Positions 1-11,194 of a stretch of DNA of 64,000 bases are shown here, one piece after another. This DNA comes from Monomorium pharaonis (Eukaryota; Arthropoda; Insecta; Hymenoptera; Formicidae). The translations under genes were made by a program, and so were the position numbers. The notes under the pieces were generated by a model that was given only the letters and a program-made list of their open reading frames with translations, searched no databases and was not told where the DNA came from. The stretch is taken from contig NC_050474.1 in assembly GCF_013373865.1 (NCBI RefSeq), forward strand, positions 14,137,045 to 14,201,044, written 5' to 3'. Every line of letters starts with the position of its first letter. Position 1 is the first letter of the stretch.

Positions 1-165
1 ATTTATATAATATGTGTTATCGATTGTAATTAAATTACATGCATCATAAATAAAAAAATATAGAAACTAATTTTGTAGCTTTTTATAAACCAAATATTTT
101 TTTCCAAAATTGAATACAATTAAATGTTTATATTTTGACAATTTATTATTAAATTGTATAAATAT

Positions 166-486
166 TGTTACGTTGAGGCACACGCACGCACTCACGCGCC
201 CACTCGCGGGAAATAAGCGAGCTTTGCGAATTAACACCAACTTTATTGAAACGAGAAAGAACAGAACAGTTTCCCGAGACGTCCTCCACGGCAGGAATTT
301 GTCACAGAACTATCATTTCTTAATTATTTACAATTATCCGTCACTAACGAAGTTAACCCGGCAACCAGCCAATCGATACTTTTGTTTATTTATAAAATTT
401 AGTTGCTAACGGAATTCCCGAGCCGATCGATAAGTCCGAACAGTCCAACAGCTGACTTGCGTTCGAGAGGTGTACCGGGTGTAACA
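166..486 (-). repeat. 3' LTR of the Gypsy remnant
   Basis: The 321-bp segment begins TGTTAC and ends GTAACA, a 6-bp inverted terminal pair of the usual TG...CA form. The U3 start (rightmost part) is repeated at 2205-2300. A polypurine tract lies immediately inside it at 487-505 when read on the minus strand. Confidence 0.7.
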
Positions 487-505
487 CTGCACTCCCCCCC
501 CCCTC
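487..505 (-). promoter_or_regulatory. Polypurine tract (plus-strand primer site)
   Basis: Read on the minus strand this is a G-run bounded by GAG and GAGTGCAG, directly abutting the LTR. That is where an LTR retrotransposon keeps its second-strand primer, and it fixes the element's orientation as minus. Confidence 0.6.
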
Positions 506-1055
506 TTCATGATTGTCGTCCCGACAATCCGGGAGGGGCAGTCTGCGTTTCTTCAGAAGGCTTCTTTGAGTCCCAGGACAATTTCTTGTCCTACCCAAAC
601 TATCGCAGCAGACTTCCGTAGGACTTTTTCGGGTTTCTTCCATCGCGAAACTGGCCAGGCTTCCACGAATGTACCGCGCCCGTACTTCCTACTATTTGCC
701 CCTGCACTTCTCTTCTGCCTTGAGTCTTCCTCACTCCACACTTGCGCAGGATCTTGTGCGTTTCCTTCTTCCTTCTTCGGCATCAGGGGGGGAAGGAATA
801 TTTTACGTGGACCCAACAGTCAAAGAGCTTCTTGTCCCCTGCCTCGGCATTCGCCCTAGTTTCACAGGAAAACCACGGTCAAAAACAGTGAGAGAGGCAG
901 TCCAGCAAATCGATTTTCTTGCGGTTCTCCATCCTGAAATTCCTTTTTCCCTTCAGAGTTCCATAAATACTGTAACAATAATAGAACACAAAACAAAACA
1001 CAAACTTCTGAACTAAAATTAATTTCTAATGATTCAAGACCCTCCTTAAAAACAA

Positions 1056-2195
1056 ATGTATGGGCTCAGGCTTTTGTCAGGCTTTTTAAAGAATCTTTCT
1101 TTCAAGAAAAGGAGCCAAACGATCTACATGCACTTTTATTCTTTTTACAAAGATATTTTATTCTTTTTACAAAGAGATTTCCAAATACAGTACACCACTT
1201 CTCCGAGTTTTTTCACAATAATCCATGGCTCTTCTGAAGGGCTCTTCAATTTTGGCGCTCTTCCTATTTCACGACAAGGATTATAAAACCAAACTTTCTG
1301 TCCAGGCTCAAAATGTACCTGTTTGGTTCGTCGATCATACCAAGATTTTACATTCTTGGATTTAATCTAAAGGTGCTGCCTAGCGGACCGGTGAATCAGA
1401 TCTAATTTGCTTCTCAACCGAGACACCTAACCTATCTCTTAAAGAGGACTCTCTCTTAAAAGATCAACGGGCAAACGCAAGTCTTGCTCTAAATACATTT
1501 CCGCTGGAGACAATCCCGTAGTTTCCTGTTTTAAAGAACAATAAGCCAACAAATATAACGGAACCCAGCGATCCCAATCTTTCTGACTTTCGCAAATAAA
1601 TTTCGCCAGAAAATCCAATATGGTCCAAGGCTGCCAGTTTTGATGCTCTGCCACCTAGTCGGTGTGACGCAAAGCTGTAGTGGTGACAACACACACTGAA
1701 GAAACTGTGTACGTGTGCTGCTCGGCACTCACATGTACACGGCTTCTTCCGTGTGTGTTGCCACCACTACAGCTTTGCGTCACACCGACTAGGTGGCAGA
1801 GCATCAAAACTGGCAGCCTTGATATGGTCCGATGTTAGCGTTCAACATGTCCGTCAGATTGTGGGTGAATTCCCAAAAGTGGTAGTTATTTCCTGAAAAA
1901 GCTGAGATTCGAAGTTTCTACCTTGATCGGAATGCATTTCCAAAGAAATTCCATGTCGAGAAAACACCTGTTATATTAAGAATCTAGCTACTGTACCTGC
2001 CTCCTTGTTTCTCAGAAAAATGGCTTCAGGCCATTTTGTAAAGCAATCAACAATTACAAGAAGATACTTGTTCCTTTACGAAGAAGCCGGCAGAGGGCCC
2101 AGAATATCAACCTGTATTCTTTCAAAAGCAGCGCCCACGTTATAAATTTGTAAGGGAGCTTTTTCTTTGCCGGACGGACCCTTCCTTGCCACGCA
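1056..2195 (-). pseudogene. Gypsy integrase, broken
   Basis: Minus-strand fragments give an integrase in order: a core start with VDILGPLPAS (first Asp) near 2110, SDQGRNF (second Asp) near 1920, HPQSDGHVER (catalytic Glu) near 1845, then DWDRWVPLYLLAY and ETTGLSPAEM (1480-1590), and finally a GPY/F-like C-terminal module near 1200-1340 with KVWFYNP and PWIIVKKL. Stops and frameshifts interrupt it, including one just after the HPQSDG motif, and a palindromic insert (1627-1820) splits it. It would have integrated retroelement cDNA. The motif spacing is that of the Ty3/Gypsy clade. Confidence 0.8.
1627..1820. mobile_element. Palindromic MITE inside the Gypsy integrase
   Basis: The 194-bp segment is a nearly perfect palindrome, with arms of about 90 bp, tip AAGGCTGCCAG and centre near 1724. 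ATATGGTCC occurs on both sides (1618-1626 and 1822-1830), a 9-bp duplication, or 10 bp with one mismatch. Removing the insert and one duplicate makes the integrase reading continuous across the site. The long palindromic ends and 9-10 bp duplication are closest to Mutator-type (MULE) foldbacks; that assignment is inferred. Confidence 0.8.
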
Positions 2196-2569
2196 AATTT
2201 TGCAAGTTTATTTACAAAATTTAGTTGCTAACAGAATTCCCGAGACAATCGATAATTCCGAACGGTCCAACAACTGACTCGCGCTCGAGAAGTGTACCGG
2301 ACGGCGCACGTAATAATATTATCAATATTAATTACGGCATTAATTGTGTAATTTTTCCTAAAGAAATAACATTTTGTTTCATATGTCAAGTAATATATTT
2401 ATTAAAAAGGTATGTAGGCAAAAAGAAATATTATTTTGTAAAAATTATAATATTGTTTGTGACTGTTACATTTTCTAAATTAAAGTAATTGAAAAATTTA
2501 CTGGTTAAACAGTGAATCATCAACAGTCATCGCGTGAGGCAGTTAAGTACTTCAATAACTAAATCAGTG

Positions 2570-2915
2570 AAAGGACAATGTTAGAAATCGTCGATTTTCG
2601 GCTCTACTTGCAAACGGAAAAACCCTATTCCATATGATTCTTAGACCCATATACAATGCGAAAATACAGCTCAGAAAGCAGGAAACTCTGGGGAAAACTT
2701 TTGCCAAGTAAATTTGTATGTAAAAAATGACTTTGCAGGGTGCTGCTTTCGTGAGTCTAATGTCCACTGAGATTTACTTAACAAAAGTTTTCCCGAGGGT
2801 TTTCCGCTTTCTGAGCTGTATTTTCATATTGTATATGGGTCTAAGAATCATATGGAATAGGTTTTTTCCGTTTGCAAGTGGAGCCGAAAATCGACGATTT
2901 CTAACATTGTCCTTT
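2570..2915. repeat. Inverted repeat, ~140-bp arms
   Basis: AAAGGACAATG at 2570 starts an arm that returns inverted, ending CATTGTCCTTT at 2915. The arms match over most of their length, including a TTCGGCTC / GAGCCGAAAA block, around a spacer of about 50 bp. It looks like a MITE or foldback element. No target duplication was recognised. Confidence 0.75.
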
Positions 2916-3604
2916 ACATTATTTCCGCAGTAAGACAAATAGTAGTCGACGAAATCAATGAATTTTTCTGACTTTAATTTAAAGAATAGACCTAGAGAGT
3001 AAATTTGCAAATATTTTATTAATTTTTTTTTATTTTCTTTAAAACCAAAAATAATGTACTTACTTTCACCTGAAGCTATCATTTTATAGAATCCACAATG
3101 ATCCACAGAATAATTTTTATTTAATTTTTAAATGTTCGTTTACGTTGTATTTCGCACAGTCTAGTTACTGCTCTCCACTCATTGCTATTCGTTCAAAGGT
3201 GATTTTAGCACTAATCTCTAATTGCCACACAGCTAAGCAGAACATTGACATTGACTTTTCTCAAAATATCCGTTATTCTTTAAAAGTGAGTATATGTTTA
3301 TTTAACTGTACATCTGTATAATATACCTAAAAAGCCAAAAGCGCTAGAAGTTGCTAGCTTATGTACAGCGACCAGAAGTGAGTAGTTTCCACGTAAAACA
3401 TCAGTATATATGTATTAATGTGTGGAATCGGGTACGGGACAGGTGTAACCACTTTTCCGACATAAACACCGCGAGCTCAGTGCAGGATACCGGGCAAGAG
3501 AGTGCATCTGTTTTTTTTTAACAATTGAACACAATAGCGCACACGTTTTTTCATGCGCGATCCTGGTGAGTGGCGCGTAGCACAGGACGGTCAGAACATG
3601 CAAT
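2916..3604. other. No gene recognised
   Basis: AT-rich sequence with only short chance ORFs. A slightly GC-richer stretch at 3415-3600 gives a 62-residue minus-strand ORF without recognisable similarity. Confidence 0.5.
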
Positions 3605-3957
3605 CAAGGTTGAGAATTAAAAAGCTAAAATGTAAGACTCGGACTTAAAAATGTACTAGATTGTATTAAATTCAAACAAAGTTTTAGTACAATTGTAAAT
3701 ACATGTTTAAGTGAGCTTTGTTTTTTAACAAAATGTTATGGACTGTGTCAATTAGAATTTTGAGATAAGATTTATGATACTTACATATAGAATGTGAAAT
3801 CGCTTGCAGCGCGAAAAAAATAATTAAAGTTCGCAATAAATATAAAAAGAATTGAACATAATTAATTAATTTCTTATGAGTGAAGGTTATTATAGATCTA
3901 CCTAAAAATTAGGTAGTTAGTTGTCGATCGTAGTAGATTAGAATCAAGTAAAACATA

Positions 3958-4889
3958 CCTATATAAATAATAATGTAAATGTTCGTTTGTTCAAAATTTT
4001 AAATCTCTGAAAGTTCTTCACCAACTGCTTTGAAATTTTTACATAACGTTGCATTCGAATACGCGCGTGTTGTTATATACTTATTCAATGTTTCCGCTTT
4101 ACGATCCATTTATGATTTCCAAATTTCCAATTTTACGATTCCATTTCTGTTTCCGATTGCGCTGTTAAATTGAATTTTCATAGATTTCGATTTATTTTTA
4201 TTTTTATTTAATTGATGTAATTATTTTGTGTGACATTGCGTTGGAATTGAGCTGTGTCGCATTATTCAGTCTAACATTCAAAGCGACGCAGTCACATACA
4301 AATCCGTTGACACTGTTGTGGAAGCAGATGAATCGGTTAATTATCCAACAGAATTTTAAAATTCACTCGATCTGCTAGGGATGCCACCACACGTACTGCA
4401 ATTGAAAATCGGTGTGCCAATTATCATTGCGAAATATCAACCAGCCAAAGCTTTGCAACGGCACGCGGCTTGCAGTAAAAAAATTAATGAGCAACGTCGT
4501 AGAAGTAACAATCTTGACAGGATCTTTCAAAGGTGATGATATCCTCATTCCTGGCATTAGTATGATTCCAACGGATATGCCATTTCAATTTAAGAGATTG
4601 CAATTCCCAATTTGATTGGCGTTTGCAATCACAATCAATAAAGCTCAGGGCCAATCTTTAGAATTGGTTTAGATCTATACACGGATTGCTTCTCATATGG
4701 ACAATTATATGTTGCGTGTTCTAGAGTCGGCGAACCAGACAATCTCTATATCTGCACAGGTAATGGAACAACAAAAAATATTGTATACCCACAAGCAGTG
4801 TGAAATTAAACATATTAGAAACGTGCTTTCTCTTTTCTTTCTTTTCAATTTAACCAGAGCGAGCCATAGCAACGCGTGGCCGGGTACAG
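3958..4889 (+). mobile_element. Helitron, internally deleted, inside the hAT-type MITE
   Basis: The 3' end has the Helitron hairpin CAACGCGTGGCCGGGT followed by ACAG and an external T, close to the CTRR|T rule. Comparison with the uninterrupted MITE copy at 40786-41474 places the insertion exactly between A (3957) and T (4890), the Helitron A|T target without duplication. The 5' end (CCTATATAAATAATAATG) leads into a segment that looks like a Helitron left end. The 932 bp keep only the end of the helicase ORF. Confidence 0.8.
4285..4803 (+). pseudogene. Helitron Rep/helicase, C-terminal fragment
   Basis: Readable in pieces is the end of a PIF1-type superfamily 1 helicase as found in Helitron Rep-Hel proteins. 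Visible are EADESVNYPTEF, LGMPPHVLQLKIGVPIII, KLCNGTRLAV, MIPTDMPFQFKRLQFP, AITINKAQGQSLEL (motif V region) and, in another frame, GQLYVACSRVGEPDNLYI (motif VI, with the arginine finger). A stop follows at 4803, then the transposon's 3' hairpin. There are at least three in-frame stops and two frame changes. The replication-initiator and N-terminal helicase domains are absent. Confidence 0.85.
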
Positions 4890-5000
4890 TATGTAATACA
4901 AGATATAATATTTTTGTAAAATGTATTTAAAAAAAAGAAAATGTATAAAAAACACTAAGATATACTAAAAATTACAATTATACTAATTCTGGCAACCCTG

Positions 5001-6087
5001 CGAGCGATCCGTACAAGTAACACTTGGTTTTTGCGAGAAGGCTACGCGCGTCACGTCTTTGCACATAATAAAAAGAATATTTGATTGAATATTAAGAGTG
5101 TGTGTTTTAATTACTACAAATGTATATTGCATATTGATAAATATTGTTTTTATATATAATAATAATCATTTTATAATTAATAACAACCATTTCTTTCATA
5201 AGAATGACAAGTCTAAACGCTTTTTAGCGTATTTTTTAACATGAATTCGTGATTTTTTGTACAATAATGTACATAAAACACGGAATGGCACCTAGTGGCA
5301 GCTGTTTTTTGCGGATTCTGTTAAATATTCTCTATACCATATAACTTTACAACTTTTCGCAAATTTCATTCCACATTAATTAGAAAACAATGGTACATTA
5401 AAAAATTTTTTTTGTTTATAACTTTTTTTTATTTCCCGACTAAAAATTGTTATTTACATTACTTTTTAACCATAAGAAGCCACTACAAAAAATTTCAGCC
5501 CATTTAGAGGTGGAGCCGTGGTTTGGAAGAATTACCATTACAAATAATTTGTGAAAATTTTCGGTGTTAATAACTTTTTAATAAATGCCAAGCGCGGCCT
5601 AAAACCTTCACAATATTAATCAGGATGATAACCTTGATAACATAAACGTAAAGGATATTGAAATCGGAGGTGGCTCCGTATAACTGCATAATTACACACT
5701 TTGGTTAAGATTTACCAATATTTTTTTATAGGATTTAGATTAGGATAATAATAAATTAATAGATTTTCTTATTTTCAAGCTCGCAAAACTGCGTGCTTTA
5801 TAAAAATTAATGCAGGAATGAAGGGAAAGCGCGAAGCCTCTTGTACTCAGCCCACGCGTTTTCTGTACCATATGGGTTTGCGACTTTAAGTAAAGCAGAG
5901 ATATCACGTATTGTATATAAAGTTTTTTTATTAATAACTTTTTAACGAATCACGAGCGACGGCTATAATCTTTTGAAGGTCACTCAGGAAGGTGACCTTT
6001 ATAACATATGTCAAAGTCGAGGTCATCGGGGCGGGCTTTCGAGATCGAAATATTTACCCAATATAATACTTCAATTAGTGTAGCTTT
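5001..6087. other. AT-rich, no gene; one fragment of a dispersed core repeat
   Basis: No coding region was recognised. The phrase ATAACTTTTTAA recurs with variation at 5420, 5568 and 5935. At 5825-5885 a stretch with GCGAAGCCTC, CAGCCCACGCG and CATATGGGTTTGCGACTTT is a degenerate copy, without microsatellite, of the core shared by the foldback loci at 11.5, 37.5, 43.9 and 57.9 kb. Confidence 0.55.
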
Positions 6088-6308
6088 GCCAGTAGCAGGG
6101 GCGGTTTACAAAAATTAGCGCCTTAGGCCTGATGAAATTAGCGCCCCCCCCCTCTATATAATAATCAAAAAAATATAAGACAAATTTCATACTTTGTATA
6201 TTAAATAGAAAATTTAATATACATATAAAAAATAATATAATAAAACCACACATATATACATACTAAATGTGTATACTACCTATATATATACTATATATTA
6301 AACATAAT

Positions 6309-6347
<39 letters not shown>

Positions 6348-6374
6348 TATATATTAACGATTTATTGCACAGGT

Positions 6375-8982
6375 CTAAATTGGTCGCTTTCTTGCTTTTA
6401 AACTTGCAAATTTGTCGATAATTGTATTAGTTTCTGCCATGTCAATGAGTTCTGCATTCGCAGATAAAAAGGCGAGACTAGAGAGACGGCTCTGACCCAT
6501 CGTATTTCGTAAATAATTTTTTACCCTTTTTAATGTGGAAAATGAACGTTCCCCGGTAGCGTTACTCGAAAAAAGAGTAAGATACATTCTAAGAACGATA
6601 TCCATGTTCGGAAACGTCGCGACAATACTCTTCTCACGAATAATCATTAAAAACTTTCGAGCATTGATATCATCTTCCGTTGATATCAATTCCATTTCCC
6701 GGATAAAATTCCGAAAGTGCAAACATTCTTCTCCAAAATCTTTGCCGAGATCGGTGGAGTATGTCGCCTGTAACTCTTCACACTTAGTGATTATTTCTGC
6801 ATCCGTGAGTAACGGCAAACGACTGAGAAAGCCAAAGCGAGCATTAACTCTCTTGTATGCCATACTTCTCTTTTCTAATTCGCCTGCTAATTGATCGAAT
6901 ATGACGAGAAACGTATTTATACGCATATTTTGTTTTCCATCTAATATCGCATCATTGTCGTTAACCTCGTCGAATTGAACAGTCCTTCTGCGTCGCCGAT
7001 TTTCACGCGCGTATTCGTTGCATTGGGATATCTCTTTCGCTCTTGTTTCGTAATAATCAAAACGATCACGCAAACAGACAATATAAGCTTGGAGTGCATC
7101 ATAGTATCATACAGCTGTACGACTGTTGTCAAATCGATATTTACGCGTTGCAGACTTTTATTTGTTTTTTCAAAACGCTCCAAAATGTCGCTCCACATAA
7201 CGACCATTATAGCAGTCTCAAGCGATCTAAAATTTTGCGACAATCCCTCGGCTTCGGCTTTTATGGATGGCTTTTCGGAAGCATCTTCTACTATATCGTC
7301 AAGCGCATCTCGCAAACTTTCCCATGACTTCACAAATGCTCGACATGCTTCTGCTCTAGCTGACCATCGTGTGTTAGACAGACTTTTTGGAAGTAGCATT
7401 TCGGGCTGATTTTCGACTTTTGATTTTACTTTTGCTCACTTGGATGTAGATGCACTTAGAAATGTATATATATGTTGCAGGAACATAAAAAATTTCGTTG
7501 CCTCCAAACAACACTCAGCAGCTGCTTGGCCCACTAAATTTAGTGAATGCGCCGCGCACGGGACTTAAATTGCCAAAGGATTACGTTCAATGATTTTGGC
7601 TTGTACTCCACCGTAACAGCCCGACATATTGCTCGCGTTATCATAAGATTGTCCACGACAATCCATAATATCAATACCTTTATCCAACAATATTTGCATG
7701 ATCGCTTGCTCTATATTTGTCGCGCTGTGACTTTCAATAGGTATAAACTGCATGAAACGTTTAATGGGTTCTCCTTTCTCGCATACGTACCGGATAATAA
7801 ATGTTAACTAATCTGAATGTGAAATATCAGGTGTCGAATCTATGCTTATTGCATAATATTGAGACGCCTTCACTTCCGAGATTAAGTTATTAAGAAGATC
7901 GTAAATCATCGCAATAAACTCTTCGCAAATATCTTTGGAAAAATAGGATACGTTTCCTTTTCCTGGATTTCCGAGTCGATTGATGTGATTTTGGAGAAAC
8001 GGATCATTTCGAGCCATCAGTTCAAGAATGCCTATATAATTGCCATTACTGACCGATCCAAATTTCTCGTCTGTTCCTCGAAAGGCCAAGCCACGAGATG
8101 CAAGAAACTTTATCGCGATTATAATGCGAGTCAGCACTTGTCGCCAGTAATTACATTCTTGCATGTATTGGATATGTAACTTGCTGTCAATCTTTCCCAA
8201 GACGTTTTCTTGCATCACAAACTTTCGTGTATTTTCCCGATGATCAAAACTTTTTTCGTGTTCCGCTATTCGCACATCATTCTTCCAGTCGTTAAAACCT
8301 TCTGTAAATGCGTTTACTGATGTCGAAAATAGTTTGCAAGGTATGCAAAATATGAAACCTTTTGAGAGGGAATATGACATCCATTCTCATCGATGCATTT
8401 TACCATTTGGTGTTTTTTAAAAAAACATTTGCGCTGTACAATATCTTGATTTTGATCCGTACATACGTTTCGAAGTCGCGAAAGTAATCGTTCTCGGATC
8501 TTGTTGCTTCGACGGATTTCGCAAAATGAAATCGATCATTTCCGAATTCCGTGTTGGCCAAAGACCAGGATCAGAAAAATCTTTATAATCCGAGACAGAA
8601 TCGGTAGAGTTCACGATTACGACCTCATTGTCACGATTTGCTACAGAAGCTGCTGTATTCGTGACTTCGTCAGCTTGTTTTTCCTCTTCTTTATTTCCGA
8701 TAATACATTGTACATGGGAATGCGATAATTGCTGAAATCAGGAGAATGAGGAAATAGGAATTGCAGGAGTGCGGTAATGCAGGAGATATATTTAATTATT
8801 GGGTCGATATTTACCTCGTCTGAATGTTCAATTGCAACAGAACTCGATGCTTGCGTTGTTGTTCCGTGATTTACGAAAAAATTTTCAATTCGTGGTATTT
8901 TCTTAGCAATAAGTAATTCCTTTTCTTGTTTTTGTTTTGTTAATTTTCGGCGCTGGGCGCCACTCAGCTTGTTAACACTCAT
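6375..8982 (-). pseudogene. hAT transposase (ZMYM-like: TTF zinc finger, DUF4371, hAT dimerisation)
   Basis: Starting at 8982 (MSVNKLSGAQRRKLTKQKQE), the protein can be followed through a lysine-rich N-terminus, a TTF-type zinc finger region (FSDPGLWPTRN, 8560-8600; FIFCIPCKLFS, 8335-8370; DHRENTRKF), a DUF4371-type RNase H region (YAISIDSTPDISHSD, 7808-7855; DNASNMSGCYGG, 7600-7640; PCAAHSLN, 7540) and the C-terminal dimerisation domain (NATGERSFSTLKRVKNYLRN, 6490-6560). This is the layout of zinc finger MYM-type-1-like hAT transposases. Damage: frame changes near 8400-8450 and 6941-7073, and in-frame stops near 7804, 7566 and 7438. An 83-bp intron is also likely (separate entry). It cannot make an intact protein. 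Confidence 0.9.
8732..8814 (-). other. Probable intron in the hAT transposase
   Basis: On the minus strand the segment begins GTAAATATC after GAG and ends with a pyrimidine-rich TTCCTCATTCTCCTGATTTCAG-type acceptor. Removing the 83 bp joins the N-terminal frame (ending HSDE) to the frame that continues EEEKQADEV and NSTDSVSDYKDF, curing an apparent frameshift. Confidence 0.65.
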
Positions 8983-9429
8983 TTATATTTATATTTTATT
9001 AATACAGTGTATTAACAATTGCATGTACAAAAGTAACAAAATAATGTACAAAAGTAAGAAAATAGTGTACAAAATAATAAGTGACTAAAATGTTGAATAT
9101 TGCGGGAGATAGTTGTATGTGCAGTAGCGTACGTGTCGGTACAGCGCGTACAAGATCGGTAAAAATAATGAGAGGAGGCGGGCGCGCACTTGCGCATCTC
9201 GCCGGCGCGCGGCGCCCCCTCCGGCCGCGGCGCCCTAGATCTAGGCCTAGCAAGCTTAGTGTGTAAACCGCCCCTGGCCAGTAGAATAATAAAAATAAAT
9301 TTACAGTTTGATTTTTAAGATGACCATTTTGGCATGATTTTATTAAAGTTGGAAATCAACAACGATAAGTTCACTCATTGCCAGTTGTTAAATAAGTTTC
9401 TATACACGAATAGACATCTCAGTTACTTA

Positions 9430-10302
9430 GACACACATATTTTAAAATACTTTAAGAAATGTAAAAAGTTTTTAAAAAATAATAAGGACATATTTATTAT
9501 TAAAGTCATGTAACGGTTATCATGGACAAACATATGTACATCAATCAAATGACCAAGACTTTAAATGACCGCAATCCTTACTTACTACTGATAAAAGATA
9601 CTATTAAAACTATCACTTTGATATTAAATAATATAATTAAGATTTGGGTCGCCCATAATATTAGTGAAGAGAATACATACAGGCTATTGATTTACACCAA
9701 TGGTAATCTATCTAAATATTATGGATTATCGAAAATCCATAAACCAGGTTTTTTTTTGCGCATTATAGTATCAGCACTTGATAGCCCCTTATATAATGTG
9801 ACAAAATTCTTGCACGATATTCTCAACACGTCTTTAAATAAACCAAAATTATATGTGAAAGACAGCTGTTCTTTTGTAAACTATATAAAAAACAAAAAAA
9901 TTAGAACAAATGAAATATTAGTATCATTAGATGTCACGGCCTTGTTCACAAATCCACTTTATAAAAAGGAAATGTTACCATTGTATTGTTGTCACTTGTT
10001 CGCGATTGGTTCTCTCACTGGGCTTACTTTGTTATGAGGGTAACTGTCATTGCGACTGAATTTCGACAGCTGTCAAATTAGTACAGATAGTTATTCATAC
10101 AATTATCGTCGTAGTCTATTTAGAAAATAAAAAATAAAAAATTAAATAGCGCGCGCAAAGAGCTGTAGTGTCTAGTATTCCTAAAAAACCAGTTTTATCA
10201 GGCATAGAAAAGAGATGGAATAACATTAACAAAATACTAAACTTAATTTATCACAATTTCTATATACAATTGACATAGTCTTAAGTTCCACGAATTTCTC
10301 AT
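9430..10302 (+). pseudogene. Penelope-like element reverse transcriptase, 5' part
   Basis: The longest open stretch (9522-10037) contains GLSKIHKPG, LRIIVSALDSPLYNV, VSLDVTALFTN and HDILNTSLNKPK, hallmarks of Penelope-like element (PLE) reverse transcriptase, which is related to telomerase. Upstream, CKKFLKNNKDIFIIK-like sequence in broken frames (from 9440) is the preceding region. After an atypical stretch (10000-10180) the reading resumes at 10195-10275 with IEKRWNNIN and the palm approach. It stops at a TTAA where the 10307-14162 element is inserted; the rest of the protein is at 14167. Confidence 0.85.
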
Positions 10303-10849
10303 TTAACCCATTTTGGACCAAAATGCCACATTTTTTCTCAACTTTCAACGCTCTATCTTTTGACGTAATCAACATAGTAAAAATTTTTTGAATATTATTT
10401 TTATACGCAAAAAGCCTCCTCTTTCAGATGCTGTCGTCAAAAATGATCTACGAAGTCTTTGAAAAAAGTTACAGCTTATTTTTTCGAAAAAGAGCCAATT
10501 TTTTCAAAAATTTTTTTCAAAAATCCCATATCTTGAGTTTGAAAACAAGTAGCCAAAACATCTCTACTATGATAAAAAGTGTCATCTTTATCTGCTTTAA
10601 AAGACCTCATCGCGATTTTTTTGAAAATTCAATATGGCGACTTCAATATAACGGCTTAAAGTTCAGCAAATTCCAAAAAATCGATATTTCTTCATGGTGA
10701 TCTCATTAAATATAAAATCTAAAACCTACTAGAATTTATCAACACCACATATAAAATGCTTGAAATTTATAAATATTCCGATATTATTGTCAAATCATTG
10801 TCAGCCCTATGATGTTTGATGCAGAGACACTACCGCCATCATTAGCGTC

Positions 10850-11058
10850 ACTCAAGATACACCGGCGCGCGGCGTGGAAGTTGCTCGGTCGAATTTGTAT
10901 CTCGTGTTTGTATGTGTGTGTGTGTATGTATGTGTGTGTGTATGTATGTGTGTGTGTATGTGTGTGTGATGTGGTGTGTGTGTGTGTGTGTTCTTTGAGT
11001 CTGTCTGTTAGACAGACAGACGGATAGGCGGACAAACGGATAGACAGGCAGACAAACA

Positions 11059-11124
<66 letters not shown>

Positions 11125-11175
11125 ACAAATCCGACCGAGCAACTTCCACACCGGTGTATCTTGGGTCACGCTAAT
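10850..11175. repeat. Inverted repeat around a (TG)n/(CA)n microsatellite
   Basis: CAAGATACACCGG...GGAAGTTGCTCGGTCGAATTTG (10851-10895) returns inverted as AAATCCGACCGAGCAACTTCC...ACCGGTGTATCTTG (11126-11164). Between them lie TG runs (10912-10990), a short GACAGACAGACGGATAGGCGG stretch and a CA run (11059-11120). The same unique block recurs once at 53048-53095, also beside a CA run. Confidence 0.85.
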
Positions 11176-11194
11176 GTGGCGAGGGAGCGTCCAA

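Larger units (their letters stand above)
166..2305 (-). mobile_element. Ty3/Gypsy LTR retrotransposon remnant
   Basis: The element reads right to left. Its 3' LTR (166-486), a polypurine tract, a 3' region without clear homology, and the integrase follow in the expected minus-strand order. At the right edge 2205-2300 repeats LTR positions 395-480 at high identity, so part of the 5' LTR is present but joins directly to the integrase. Gag, protease, reverse transcriptase and most of the 5' LTR are therefore deleted. The right boundary is approximate and no target duplication was found. Confidence 0.8.
3605..5000. mobile_element. hAT-type MITE, copy 1 (interrupted by a Helitron)
   Basis: Segments 3605-3957 and 4890-5000 together match the reverse complement of the element at 40786-41474, for example GGTTATTATAGAT, ATGTTATGGACTGTGTCAA and TACTAATTCTGGCAACCCTG. 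The ends are CAAGGTTGAGAATT and AATTCTGGCAACCCTG, versions of the CAGRGTTGYCAGAATT terminal repeat. Possible 8-bp flanks (CATGCAAT and CGAGCGAT) match only partly, as expected for an old insertion. It encodes nothing recognisable. Confidence 0.75.
6096..9276 (-). mobile_element. hAT transposon, structurally complete, coding region broken
   Basis: The terminal repeats are CAGGGGCGGTTTACA at 6096 and its exact complement ending at 9276. GCCAGTAG flanks both sides (6088-6095 and 9277-9284), a perfect 8-bp target duplication as made by hAT transposases. One transposase gene on the minus strand fills most of the 3181 bp. A (GT)n microsatellite lies at 6312-6346. The right end (9170-9260) is GC-rich. 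Perfect duplications with a damaged gene suggest a moderately recent insertion. Confidence 0.93.

Noticed and set aside
7043..7327. Plus-strand ORFs at 6535-6894, 6975-7409 and 7043-7327
   Set aside because: Shadows of the minus-strand hAT transposase.
10790..11149. Long ORFs made of CVCVCV or HTHTHT
   Set aside because: They are translations of the CA/TG microsatellite. The same holds for the ORFs at 45483-45878, 52738-53038 and 57460-57935.
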